NCBI RefSeq assembly: GCF_000384335.2
Contig: NZ_KQ031382.1
Location: forward strand, 3,731,545-3,795,544
Source of the DNA: Hyphomicrobium sp. 99
GTDB taxonomy: Bacteria > Pseudomonadota > Alphaproteobacteria > Rhizobiales > Hyphomicrobiaceae
Direction of reading: 5' to 3'
DNA length: 64,000 bases
Positions 44,432 to 52,534 of the stretch are shown here, in pieces (the stretch's first letter is position 1; the number at the start of each line of letters is the position of its first letter). Both the position numbers and the translations under genes were made by a program. Below the pieces are notes generated by a model. That model saw only the letters and a list, made by a program, of their open reading frames with translations. It was not told the origin of the DNA and searched no databases.

Positions 44432-45244
44432 TTAGGTCTTCGCTGATGCGGTCGTAATTTTCAGCGACTGTAATTCTTCAGACCGGAAAATATAAAGGCG
44501 CTCCTTGGGCGTCTGCATCGCCTTGATCCAGCTGCCCGGATCAACACCCATGCTGACGAGATATTCGACGCAACGCGCCGAAATCTGTTGAGCGGCAGAA
44601 ATGCCGTCTCCCCAAGTTTCGGTCCCTTTTGCTATCGCCGAAACTTGATGAACGCCAATCAAGGCATGTTTGCCGACAACGCGTTGAACACCTCCCGCAA
44701 ACACCAGCGGACAGGAAGACGCGCAATATCCATTATTGGCAACCATCGTATTGAGCCCGCGCTTGCGCACCGAGCGCCCCATGCTTATCGCATCCGGAAC
44801 AGAACCGCCTGGCGATAGCAACCAGACCGTCTTCGCACTTCGCCCATCGCCATCGAGAAACTTTTCGAAATCTGCAGAACTTCCCGGCTCTATTCTTCCA
44901 ATCGCTGAAACATCACCGTTGGAGCCCAGATAATATGTCATCCGGTTTGCGATCATCTCCGGCGGAGGCTTGTCCGATATGCCCGGCATTCGCGGACTTT
45001 CTCCGCCGGGAATGATTGGCATCGCTTTTGGATTATATGGACGCTCTTGATCCGTCCGCGTCGGCGCCTGAATGACGACGCGAGTAACTTGCTCTGCTCC
45101 CTCGTCCAAAGCCCGGCTCAACTGCTCACGAAAATCCAGAGCAAGGAGGCCGCCGCTCACTGCCAAGAGAAGCAGAAAAATCGTTCGAATAAATGAGCCC
45201 TCGATGCCACCCCCTTCCCCCGGCGAAATGAGATTGTCAGCCAT
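44432..45244 (-). CDS. Membrane-anchored ClpP/crotonase-fold protein
   Basis: A 270-residue protein with an N-terminal membrane helix (IRTIFLLLLAVSGGLLALDF), a Pro-rich linker and a ClpP-like domain. The segments LLSPGGSVPDAISMGRSVRK and NNGYCASSCPLVFAGGVQRV resemble the oxyanion loop and nucleophile region of COG3904-type periplasmic proteins; the likely nucleophile is a Ser in CASSC. It starts 5 bases after the coiled-coil membrane protein gene at 45250, so the two form an operon. A membrane-associated peptidase role is likely but not proven. Confidence 0.7.
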   Translation of the reverse strand: MADNLISPGEGGGIEGSFIRTIFLLLLAVSGGLLALDFREQLSRALDEGAEQVTRVVIQAPTRTDQERPYNPKAMPIIPGGESPRMPGISDKPPPEMIANRMTYYLGSNGDVSAIGRIEPGSSADFEKFLDGDGRSAKTVWLLSPGGSVPDAISMGRSVRKRGLNTMVANNGYCASSCPLVFAGGVQRVVGKHALIGVHQVSAIAKGTETWGDGISAAQQISARCVEYLVSMGVDPGSWIKAMQTPKERLYIFRSEELQSLKITTASAKT

Positions 45245-45249
45245 GGCAG

Positions 45250-46554
45250 TCAGCGAGTGAACCCGATAACAGGATTGATGGACGCGACGTTTCCTGGGGG
45301 CTTATCAACGCCACCAGCAGCCGACGCTTCCGCGGTAGCAATTTTCTCTGCGACAGCGGGAGCCGCCGTAGGCCGCGCCTCCACAGCTTGCAGGTTATGA
45401 TAAATCTTGAGAGCCCGCATGATTTCACCAGCGGTCATGCCGTCTTCGTCGCGCGCGTCGCCTTCCTCGCGACGGATCGCCTCGAAGACGATCGAATGGA
45501 TGAAAATCAATACCGCCGGCATGAGATCGAGCGAGATAGCGCCCGCCCAGCTCGGCAAAAAATCGGTGGCGTACTGAATCACGGCTTCGGCTGTCGACAA
45601 GGGAACAAACCTGATAGGTTTCGCCGCCGGCCGCGAAAGTATCTCATCGGCAGCACTGGAGAGTGCCTGCGATTGAGACTTGATCGCCTGCTCCACCTTG
45701 CCCACGACCTGGTTCTGGCGGTCCGCCAGATCGGCAGTCCGCCCGTCGGCAGCGGGAGCAATAAAACTTTTCGATAGATCGTCGGCTGTTCGCTTCACCG
45801 CAGGAGCAATTGAGGTCTGCTGCAGATCGGCGATGATCCCCGTCAACGTCACGGTCTCGGCGGCAAACTCGTTTATCCGATCCTCGATAGGACCGGTACC
45901 GGACGTGAGCTGCCGCATTTTTTCAAGCGTCTTGCTTCCCGATTCAAAGAGCGTCTTTATCCGATCCTGCGACGCGTTTACTTCGCCAGCAAGCGCGTTG
46001 AGCTGTGCCGACATTTGCGCAGTCAATTGAACAACCGTTCCACTCCCCGAGGTGCCCGTGAGCGCACCCGATTGACGTTCTTGATCGGAAAGAAGTGAAA
46101 ACCGTTGCGATGCGAGTTGGATATCCGGCAACAACCCCTGTGCTGCGAGCGCATTGCCATGCGCCTTGTCCAAGCTTTGCTGATATTGGTCGGTCGCGCT
46201 CGCCATGTGCTGTTGAAGGGCGGCAGAACCAGCTAAGGCCGCTGCGTTGAGCCAAGCGGACATAGCAATGATCATGATGCTGCCGATGAACATCGCGACA
46301 TACATAAGCCGACGCGATGATGGCTGCCGAACGTGCGGCAGAAATCGCATCAAATACGTCCAAAATGCGAATATTCCGACAGAGACGGCCGCCGAGTAGA
46401 CGATCGCGGCCAGAAACACCTCGATAGGAGAACCCTCAAGGAGGCTTCGAACACCGATGTAGGTATAAATTCCGCTGGCGAGCGCCAGCGTTGCGAGCGT
46501 GAACTTCGTCATCACTTCGAGGCGCGCAATGCCGCCCCTAAGCACCTGGGACAT
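45250..46554 (-). CDS. Coiled-coil membrane protein of unknown function
   Basis: A 434-residue protein. Three N-terminal hydrophobic segments (FTLATLALASGIYTYIGV, IYSAAVSVGIFAFWTYLM, MYVAMFIGSIMIIAMSAWL) are followed by about 220 residues of heptad-like, Ala/Gln/Ser-rich coiled coil, then one more membrane segment (LDLMPAVLIFIHSIVFEA) and a cytosolic Ala/Pro tail. The start at 46554 follows AAGGATGG. It is operonic with the ClpP-fold gene. No family name is recognised; the layout suggests a scaffold or sensor partner for the putative protease. Confidence 0.65.
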   Translation of the reverse strand: MSQVLRGGIARLEVMTKFTLATLALASGIYTYIGVRSLLEGSPIEVFLAAIVYSAAVSVGIFAFWTYLMRFLPHVRQPSSRRLMYVAMFIGSIMIIAMSAWLNAAALAGSAALQQHMASATDQYQQSLDKAHGNALAAQGLLPDIQLASQRFSLLSDQERQSGALTGTSGSGTVVQLTAQMSAQLNALAGEVNASQDRIKTLFESGSKTLEKMRQLTSGTGPIEDRINEFAAETVTLTGIIADLQQTSIAPAVKRTADDLSKSFIAPAADGRTADLADRQNQVVGKVEQAIKSQSQALSSAADEILSRPAAKPIRFVPLSTAEAVIQYATDFLPSWAGAISLDLMPAVLIFIHSIVFEAIRREEGDARDEDGMTAGEIMRALKIYHNLQAVEARPTAAPAVAEKIATAEASAAGGVDKPPGNVASINPVIGFTR

Positions 46555-46790
46555 CAAACCATCCTTAGACGGTAAATGCATAATCCGGACTTATGTAAGC
46601 TACCAGGAACCCTTTTAAAGCGGGCTCAATATTTGACGCCAAAATAAGTGCAAATCCAAAGGCTAGGGTACGCGATGAAAAGGTCGGCGCGCCTTTGGAT
46701 CGAAGTCTTGCTTTCCGGCGTTCAACAACTGGACAGCGTGTATTACGCGACTCGCAGATTTTGCTTTTCCTGCTTCTGAGGAATAATTCA

Positions 46791-47093
46791 GTGTCAGAGC
46801 CCGTCGTCATCACCATCCCCCACAGGCTAGGGAAGGTTGAGGCCATCCGCCGACTGAAAAGCGGCTTGGCGTCGGCGCATCTTCCATTCCTGAAAATCGA
46901 CCGCGAAATTTGGAAGGACGATCTTTTGGAATTCAGCCTGAGCGGAATGGGCCAAAAAGCAAGCGGCACGGCACTTGTGAGCGATGATGCCGTCCGGCTC
47001 GAACTCGTCCTACCGTGGCTGCTCCAACGCATCGCTGAATTGGCCGCCAGTACATTGGCTTCTCGGACCAAACTATTGTTGGAAAAGAAATAA
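46791..47093 (+). CDS. Putative polyhydroxyalkanoic acid system family protein
   Basis: A 100-residue soluble protein: VVITIPHRLGKVEAIRRLKS, then HLPFLKIDREIWKDDLLEFS and ALVSDDAVRLELVLPWLLQR. This is the shape of the PHA granule-region family, small proteins encoded near polyhydroxyalkanoate genes, though no such genes are in this window. GTG 46791 follows GAGGAA; frame-open residues upstream lack a start with a ribosome site. Family assignment is from pattern memory. Confidence 0.6.
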   Translation: MSEPVVITIPHRLGKVEAIRRLKSGLASAHLPFLKIDREIWKDDLLEFSLSGMGQKASGTALVSDDAVRLELVLPWLLQRIAELAASTLASRTKLLLEKK

Positions 47094-47253
47094 TCGCCTT
47101 ACGGGCGCTTCCCATGAATGTCCGTTCTCGGACCCGGCCAAATTGCTCTATCCGCATACTGTTGAAAACCAGCGTCTTCAGCTTGTTTCGAATCGCTGAC
47201 CACGCAACGATCAAAATCTCTCGCCCTCATTGGCAAATCTGGGAGAGACCCCG

Positions 47254-47292
47254 CACCCCGACAGCAACCCTCGCTCGTCGGGGTGTTTTTTT
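47254..47292 (+). terminator. Rho-independent terminator
   Basis: A 9-bp stem CACCCCGAC/GTCGGGGTG around a 14-base loop, followed by seven T. It is 160 bases past the gene at 46791, so that message has a long 3' part or a small RNA ends here. Confidence 0.85.
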
Positions 47293-47362
47293 GAAAGAGC
47301 CAGCAGTCTGATTTCGCTGACGTCAGTGACGGCCGCTTGCGTAGCGACCGCCACTTTAGAAA

Positions 47363-47620
47363 TTAGAACTCGATCCAGAGTCCGTTACGCCAGTATCCTC
47401 GGCCCTCATGTTCGCGCCAACGATACTTCTTGGCGTCACCCTCGGCCCATCTCCAGTCGTCGGGATAAACACGCACGCCAAATTCGGGACGATACGCATG
47501 ATGCTCGCGAACGTGCCAGCAATCGCCCTCGTCGTTGCAAACGATTGCAGCGGACGCAGCCGTACCTGACACAGCGATCATACTCGCAGCGGCAAGAACA
47601 CACTTCGTAAGAGTCTTCAT
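47363..47620 (-). CDS. Small secreted protein, stress-controlled
   Basis: An 85-residue secreted protein with a signal peptide (MKTLTKCVLAAASMIAVSGTAASA) and a Trp/Arg/Glu-rich mature part containing two Cys (VCNDEGDCWH) and WRWAEGDAKKYRWREHEG. Similar short secreted proteins with CNDEGDCWHV and YRWREH motifs occur in rhizobia and have no known function. GAGGAG lies before the ATG at 47620, and an exact EcfG promoter lies 50 bases upstream. Confidence 0.8.
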   Translation of the reverse strand: MKTLTKCVLAAASMIAVSGTAASAAIVCNDEGDCWHVREHHAYRPEFGVRVYPDDWRWAEGDAKKYRWREHEGRGYWRNGLWIEF

Positions 47621-47670
47621 AGCGGTCTCCTCTCGACTAATTTCGATCAAGCGATGATGCCCGCAGTTTC

Positions 47671-47695
47671 AACGGAATGAGATACGTGCGGTTCC
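47671..47695 (-). promoter_or_regulatory. Exact EcfG promoter of the secreted-protein gene
   Basis: On the minus strand, GGAAC-N16-CGTT, exact, with the -10 box 50 bases before the ATG at 47620. Confidence 0.8.
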
Positions 47696-47834
47696 AAAAA
47701 AACAGGTGGCTGAACGGCCGTTCATCAGTCGCCGGAATTTTCGCAAGGCTTCTGCTGCTCGCCGCGCTGGAAGGAAACAATACTGTATGATTTCTGCCGC
47801 AATCTGAGCATCGCGGGCGCCACACTTTTTCGCC

Positions 47835-49832
47835 TTAAGATCCTAGCTCTTCGCCAAACCGCATCGAATTCTCGTAGACGATATCCGTGTGAATGGGTGC
47901 TGCGTCCTCGACGGTCCCGTGGTGCACGGCGCTAGTAGGGGCGAGAAGTTCCTTGCAGAGCGCCGCAGCGTCCGAAATCTTGGTCACGACCTTGTCTGCA
48001 CCTGAAGCTTCACGCCATTCCTCCGCAAGATCGCTATTGCCGGTGAGAGACCAAAAACCTGCAACCATGATCGCATCCGGCATCACGGCTCGCGCACGAC
48101 GCAGCAGGATGCCCAAGAACGCCGGAACTTTGTTCGAACCCAAATACCCGAACACGACAATCTTCGCCTGACCACGCCTCGTCTCGAGCGCCCGCATGCG
48201 AAGAGATGCGTTGTAGGGAAGCGTGGATGTACGCATGCCCGCGTCATCGAGCACCTGCTCGAGCATCAGAAGCGGCCCTTCATCGAGTTCACTGCGAACC
48301 GGAAGGCAAAGCACGACGATATCCTTGTCGTCCTGATCCGAATTCTTTTCGGCAGCTTGCCGAGCTTCTGCGTTCTCGGTGTGCTCCGCCAAACCATCGA
48401 CGACATCTTCGATCGCGTCTTTGACTTCCGTGATCTCGTCCCGGCTAAGTCGACCGCTCGTGGCGTCTTCGTAGGCCATGGAAAGCGCTTTCAGGGCAAC
48501 GTCATCGTAGTACTGGATCAGAGGCATTTCTTTCATGCTCTGCTCCGCAACTTCGATTGCCTCGACTCCATCGCCGGCCAGAACGCGTTGATAGAGCCTC
48601 TCGTGCGGCTCAAGAGCCGGCTCGTCGCCAAACAAGATCTCAAGGAAACTCAGCGCCTCGACATGTCTACCCAGGACCATGAGGCAGACGGTCAGCGGCG
48701 TAGCCAAGATAAGACCAACAGGACCCCAGATCAGCGTCCAGAAGAGCGTCGCGACGACAACGGCCACGGGCGATATCCCCGTGTTGCGTCCATAGAGCAT
48801 CGGCTCGATGACTTGACCGGCTACAGTTTCGGAAATGAGAAACAGAATGGCTGTCTTTATCACCAGCGACCAACCGGGATCGATCGCCGCCGCCAGAATG
48901 ATCGGAAAAACGCACGAGATCACCGATCCGATGAACGGAACGAAACGCATCAATCCCGCGAGAACGCCCCAGAGAACGGGATTGGGCAACCCCAATGCCC
49001 AAAGGCAGAGGCCAATGAAAATACCGAAGGCGGTGTTGAGCAAACCTTGAATGATGAAAAATCGACTGAGACGATCGCCTGCATCATCGAGCGCTACCGT
49101 CGTGCGTTGAAGGTCCCCGGTACCTGCGAGCCTCAAAAAGCGATCTCTCAAATCTTCGCGTTGCGCGAGAATAAAGAAGAGAAACAAAATGATCAGACCC
49201 GTCGTCGCAAGTGGAGAAATCAGCGGATGGATAAGCGACAACGTCTTATCCAAAACCGTCTCGGGCGGCTGGTGTATCTCGACCGGGATTGGCTTGAGGG
49301 GACCGACCCCGGTCTGAGGAGCGGCTGCAGGCGCGTTCTTTCCGGCTTCGGATTTCGAAAGCTCCGCCTGCAAATCTTCAAGAGTAACTCTGGCTCGTTC
49401 AAGCGCGCTGGATTCGACTGAAGCCGATCGAACTGACGAAACTTTCTTCAGCAAATTAAATTCGTAGCTCGGGAGTTCGGAGAGCAAATCCGATAGCTGC
49501 CCGCCGACAACGAAACCTACCCCGCCAATAGCGCTGATAGCGATTAAAACAACAGCAATCACCGACAGTATTTTCGGGATGCCCACCTTTTTCAGCAACC
49601 GGATCGCCGGTGTCAGAACAAAACTGAGGAGGCCGGCCAATGCCAACGGCATGAGCACGCTGCTTCCGTAGTAAAGCAGAAGCAGAACTCCGGTGATGAT
49701 GAGAACATAGCAAGCAGCATCGAGAGCCGTCATTCGCGCTGGTGATTCACCTTTGGCGAAGGTCGCCTTACGCTTGCTTAGACGACGTATGGAAGTTGAA
49801 TTTGGGGCGCTGGTAATATCGACCGGTCGCAT
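47835..49832 (-). CDS. AI-2E family permease with extra C-terminal domain
   Basis: A 665-residue membrane protein. After a basic N-tail, residues about 35-390 form the eight-helix AI-2E/PerM transporter domain (LMPLALAGLLSFVLTPAIRL, FFILAQREDLRDRFLRLAG, LWGVLAGLMRFVPFIG). About 270 residues follow the membrane domain: a helical linker, then an alpha/beta segment (IVVLCLPVRSELDEGPLLML, AKIVVFGYLGSNKVPAFL) that looks like a Rossmann or B12-binding-like fold without the DxHxxG cobalamin motif. PerM-family proteins are usually about 350 residues. Transport substrate is unknown. It follows CsbD on the same strand behind a terminator. Confidence 0.85.
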   Translation of the reverse strand: MRPVDITSAPNSTSIRRLSKRKATFAKGESPARMTALDAACYVLIITGVLLLLYYGSSVLMPLALAGLLSFVLTPAIRLLKKVGIPKILSVIAVVLIAISAIGGVGFVVGGQLSDLLSELPSYEFNLLKKVSSVRSASVESSALERARVTLEDLQAELSKSEAGKNAPAAAPQTGVGPLKPIPVEIHQPPETVLDKTLSLIHPLISPLATTGLIILFLFFILAQREDLRDRFLRLAGTGDLQRTTVALDDAGDRLSRFFIIQGLLNTAFGIFIGLCLWALGLPNPVLWGVLAGLMRFVPFIGSVISCVFPIILAAAIDPGWSLVIKTAILFLISETVAGQVIEPMLYGRNTGISPVAVVVATLFWTLIWGPVGLILATPLTVCLMVLGRHVEALSFLEILFGDEPALEPHERLYQRVLAGDGVEAIEVAEQSMKEMPLIQYYDDVALKALSMAYEDATSGRLSRDEITEVKDAIEDVVDGLAEHTENAEARQAAEKNSDQDDKDIVVLCLPVRSELDEGPLLMLEQVLDDAGMRTSTLPYNASLRMRALETRRGQAKIVVFGYLGSNKVPAFLGILLRRARAVMPDAIMVAGFWSLTGNSDLAEEWREASGADKVVTKISDAAALCKELLAPTSAVHHGTVEDAAPIHTDIVYENSMRFGEELGS

Positions 49833-49846
49833 GGCAAACTCCAGTC

Positions 49847-49871
49847 AAAAAAGGCCGGTCATCGACCGGCC
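49847..49871 (-). terminator. Rho-independent terminator of the CsbD gene
   Basis: On the minus strand, a 7-bp stem GGCCGGT/ACCGGCC with a 5-base loop followed by six T, 13 bases past the CsbD stop. Confidence 0.88.
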
Positions 49872-49883
49872 CTTGAGCTTTGA

Positions 49884-50099
49884 CTAGAGCTTGCGATTGA
49901 TCTCGTCGGCGACTTTATTGGCGCCGTCTTTAACGGCCTCTTTGGCCTTCCCAACTTCGACCTGGGCTTTGCCCTTCAATTCCTGAGCGCCGCCTTCAAT
50001 TTCCATTTTGTCGGATCCAATGACCTTACCGACGTTCTTCTTGATGTTTCCCGCGGCTTCGTTCGCGTAACCGGAAACCTTGTCAGATGTGCTGCCCAT
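49884..50099 (-). CDS. CsbD-family stress protein
   Basis: A 71-residue hydrophilic protein with the CsbD pattern: [20 protein letters not shown], then [20 protein letters not shown]. In Bacillus CsbD is under sigma-B general-stress control; here an exact EcfG promoter lies about 35 bases upstream and a terminator just downstream, so it is an independent stress transcript. The molecular function is not known. Confidence 0.93.
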   Translation of the reverse strand: MGSTSDKVSGYANEAAGNIKKNVGKVIGSDKMEIEGGAQELKGKAQVEVGKAKEAVKDGANKVADEINRKL

Positions 50100-50131
50100 G
50101 GTGATGATTTCCTTTCGTGGATGCGACCGTA

Positions 50132-50157
50132 AACGTGCGCCGCGTCCACTAGGTTCC
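50132..50157 (-). promoter_or_regulatory. Exact EcfG promoter of the CsbD gene
   Basis: On the minus strand, GGAAC-N17-CGTT, exact, with the -10 box 32 bases before the CsbD ATG. Confidence 0.82.
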
Positions 50158-50214
50158 GACGTTCGGAGGCTCGGGTTGGACCGATCCGAGTTCGCATCAT
50201 CACCGTCGTTCGCT

Positions 50215-50337
50215 TCACTTCACCGACTGTGCGTCAGCAGGCGTGAACGCTTCGCCCAAGTGACCGTAGTGCCCAACGATCAGCGCAAGGCCAGCGACCA
50301 GCACGATATGGACAATGATCTTGTGAAAAAGTTGCAT
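50215..50337 (-). CDS. Very small membrane peptide
   Basis: A 40-residue product: one hydrophobic helix ([18 protein letters not shown]) and a polar tail [17 protein letters not shown] lies seven bases before the ATG. It sits between CsbD and a cluster of small stress membrane proteins on the same strand. Too short for a confident family call; the clean helix plus ribosome site favour a real gene. Confidence 0.45.
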   Translation of the reverse strand: MQLFHKIIVHIVLVAGLALIVGHYGHLGEAFTPADAQSVK

Positions 50338-50473
50338 GTCGAGCCTTTACTCCTATCCAGCGAATGCTTGGTCGCCGCAGCACATCTTCACACACTTAAC
50401 CGAAACAGCACCGGCGCGTACCCGCGACGATGCTGTTCCAAAACTATCGACTGAACGAATGATGATGCGGCGT

Positions 50474-50818
50474 CTAGTAAGCTCGTCTCTGCACGGCATC
50501 TATAAAGCGGGTGAGATGCTTTTTTGCTGCACCCTCAATCTGCGCAGGCGAATAGCCTTCGTCACGTAATCTCTTGCTTAGTTTGTGAACTGTGTCGGTC
50601 GCGCCAGACCGAGCCATCTCGATGGCCCTTTCGATTGAGCCAAAGGAAGATGTGTTCGATCTCCGATATCGCCAGATCACGGCGCCGACCGCGAAGCCAA
50701 TCGCGCCAGCCGCGATGAGCGCGACCGTCGGATCACTAAGGATCGATCCGTTTTCCTCGTCGCGATCCGGATCGTACAATGTTTCGTCATCCGAACGGTT
50801 CATATCTGCGGATCCCAT
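50474..50818 (-). CDS. Small membrane protein with C-terminal helical domain
   Basis: A 114-residue product beginning MGSADMNRSDDETLYDPDRD, with one membrane segment (PTVALIAAGAIGFAVGAVIW) and a soluble helical end (KLSKRLRDEGYSPAQIEGAA). AAGGAG lies before the ATG at 50818. It starts 13 bases after the gene at 50832 and probably shares its transcript. No family is recognised. Confidence 0.65.
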   Translation of the reverse strand: MGSADMNRSDDETLYDPDRDEENGSILSDPTVALIAAGAIGFAVGAVIWRYRRSNTSSFGSIERAIEMARSGATDTVHKLSKRLRDEGYSPAQIEGAAKKHLTRFIDAVQRRAY

Positions 50819-50831
50819 TGATTTCTCCTTA

Positions 50832-51314
50832 TCAGACTTGCGGGGGCGCGGATTGCGTTGCGCTTCCCGCATTCTCGGAACGGCTGAAGACATAAAGTCC
50901 GGCCGCCGCGGCCAGAATGAGCGGCCAATTTTTCGTCGCTGTTCTGAGCATCGCCGGAAGCACGATCGGTGCGGCTGCAGCAACGATGCTCATCACCTTC
51001 TCGTCTTCCAGAAAAGACGGACCGGTGTGTAGAGGTTCCTCACGGGCCGGTTCTTCGCGTATTTCGGGTGATGGGCCAGACCGCTTTCTAAGCTTGACGA
51101 TTGCCAAAGCGATAAGCCCCAAAAGGACGAAGCCTCCCGCGACAATGAGATTTCCGATCTCAGGGCCATAGGTGCGGTTCGCAAATGAAGAAAAACTCGC
51201 TGCGGCGAAGCCAAGTGCCACGACAAACGGAATGCCGATCAACACGCGGTTTCCAAGTTCGCCAAGCGCATTGTCTACACTGGCTTCAGCTCTCTTGAAT
51301 AAGCTTGCGAACAC
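50832..51314 (-). CDS. Membrane protein of unknown function
   Basis: A 160-residue product with two hydrophobic hairpins: residues about 25-80 (RVLIGIPFVVALGFAAASFS, LIVAGGFVLLGLIALAIVKL) and about 105-145 (KVMSIVAAAAPIVLPAMLRT, WPLILAAAAGLYVFSR), with a charged Pro/Glu linker. The start is GTG after GGAG. It is 15 bases after the ElaB/DUF883-like gene and so probably under the same EcfG promoter. Confidence 0.7.
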   Translation of the reverse strand: MFASLFKRAEASVDNALGELGNRVLIGIPFVVALGFAAASFSSFANRTYGPEIGNLIVAGGFVLLGLIALAIVKLRKRSGPSPEIREEPAREEPLHTGPSFLEDEKVMSIVAAAAPIVLPAMLRTATKNWPLILAAAAGLYVFSRSENAGSATQSAPPQV

Positions 51315-51329
51315 CGGATAACTCCGAAA

Positions 51330-51620
51330 TTAGGCTTTCCAAAGCGCGCCAAGAATGAAGCCAGCCGCTACAGCTACTCCCAGCGTAGTCAACGGCTGCT
51401 CGGCGACAGACTTGTCGATGGCATTCGAAAAATTCTTCGCAACTTTCTGCAAATTATCGCCGAGCTCGGAGGTCTGCGCAGCCAGCCTCTGCCCTGTGTC
51501 TTGAGCGCTTGCGACCGCTCGATCCAATGAATCGACGGCTTTCAATCCAGCGTCTACGGCTCTGTCAGTTAGGTCGTGCGATGCGGATCTGACGTCTTCC
51601 GCTGCGTCAACTCTTCCCAT
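51330..51620 (-). CDS. ElaB/YqjD (DUF883)-like membrane-anchored protein
   Basis: A 96-residue protein with a long amphipathic helical region (TDRAVDAGLKAVDSLDRAVA, AQTSELGDNLQKVAKNFSNA) and a C-terminal membrane anchor after EQPLTTLGVAVAAGFILGAL. This is the layout of ElaB/YqjD proteins, which bind ribosomes at the membrane in stationary E. coli. GGGAG precedes the ATG. It is the first gene of a three-gene operon (51620 down to 50474) with an exact EcfG promoter upstream. Confidence 0.85.
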   Translation of the reverse strand: MGRVDAAEDVRSASHDLTDRAVDAGLKAVDSLDRAVASAQDTGQRLAAQTSELGDNLQKVAKNFSNAIDKSVAEQPLTTLGVAVAAGFILGALWKA

Positions 51621-51654
51621 GGAAAACTCCCGGTAACCTCTTCGGCTTGCTTTG

Positions 51655-51680
51655 AACGCCGCGCCTCGGTCGATTGTTCC
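51655..51680 (-). promoter_or_regulatory. Exact EcfG promoter of the DUF883-like operon
   Basis: On the minus strand, GGAAC-N17-CGTT, exact, with the -10 box 34 bases before the ATG at 51620. Confidence 0.82.
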
Positions 51681-51840
51681 GGAAAAGCCACGCAAGCGGG
51701 CGGCCAACCACACCCAAAGCCGCCGTCTCACCGCGAAGACGAGGTCGGCCATACAAAATTGTAAGTGTTCAGCCGCAAAGCCACCGCCAAGAGACTTAAT
51801 TTTCCTCGCTTTCGAGGTGAGCCGACAGGTCGAACAGGCA

Positions 51841-52452
51841 ATGCACACTAAGGAATTGGGGCGTACGCTCCGCGCGATTGCCGAACTCGCGGAGTTCGAG
51901 AGATCGCAGGAGTTATATCGCTTTGCCGCCTATTTTGAGCAGGGTTCGAACGAAACAATCCTCGCGAGGCTGAAGCGCATGAGCCCGTCCACGGTTTATC
52001 CCTTACGCCTGAAGGAGAGTGTGGAAGCCATCGAACTCGGCTTTAGAAATTCAGGTGCCCCGAAACAAGCCAACATGCTCCGCGCCGTCCTCAAGTTATT
52101 CGTCGGCCGTCCCGGCGCTTCCGTCGACGCATTCATTGCAGAAATCTCGATTGCCCCGCCGCAGACAGCGAACCTTAACGCTAAGCGTTTCAAGACGGCC
52201 GATCTCGCTCTAGTGAAGGAAATCACGAACCAGCTCGCGAGTTCGTCCCTCGATGCCGAAGCATTTGAAGGCATCATGGCTGAACTCCGCTCGCCCAAAC
52301 GCGTGGGAACTACCACACTGGCATTGATCGCCAACACCTACCTCGGCAATCGACGGATCTATCGAGAACGAAAAGCTGCACTCGAAGCCATTGAAAAGCA
52401 TTTTCGCGTCACGGCGGCACCCGTGGTCGAAACCTGCAACGCGTCAAGTTGA
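51841..52452 (+). CDS. Soluble helical protein of unknown function
   Basis: A 203-residue protein: LGRTLRAIAELAEFERSQEL, ETILARLKRMSPSTVYPLRL, then EIITNQLA-type helices and LALIANTYLGNRRIYRERKA near the end. It reads as genuine coding sequence but I do not recognise the family. The ATG at 51841 is chosen by position relative to the divergent EcfG operon; the frame is open further upstream. It is divergent from the DUF883-like gene. Confidence 0.65.
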   Translation: MHTKELGRTLRAIAELAEFERSQELYRFAAYFEQGSNETILARLKRMSPSTVYPLRLKESVEAIELGFRNSGAPKQANMLRAVLKLFVGRPGASVDAFIAEISIAPPQTANLNAKRFKTADLALVKEITNQLASSSLDAEAFEGIMAELRSPKRVGTTTLALIANTYLGNRRIYRERKAALEAIEKHFRVTAAPVVETCNASS

Positions 52453-52534
52453 ACCAACCGCGCAGAATAGATCTGATCCGCACACAAAATAACACCAATA
52501 ATGCGAGAAGCTTCTTCACGCGGAAGGACAACGA

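Noticed and set aside
48357..49421. A 354-codon plus-strand frame opposite the AI-2E permease gene
   Set aside because: Highly charged shadow of a membrane protein gene, with no start signal.
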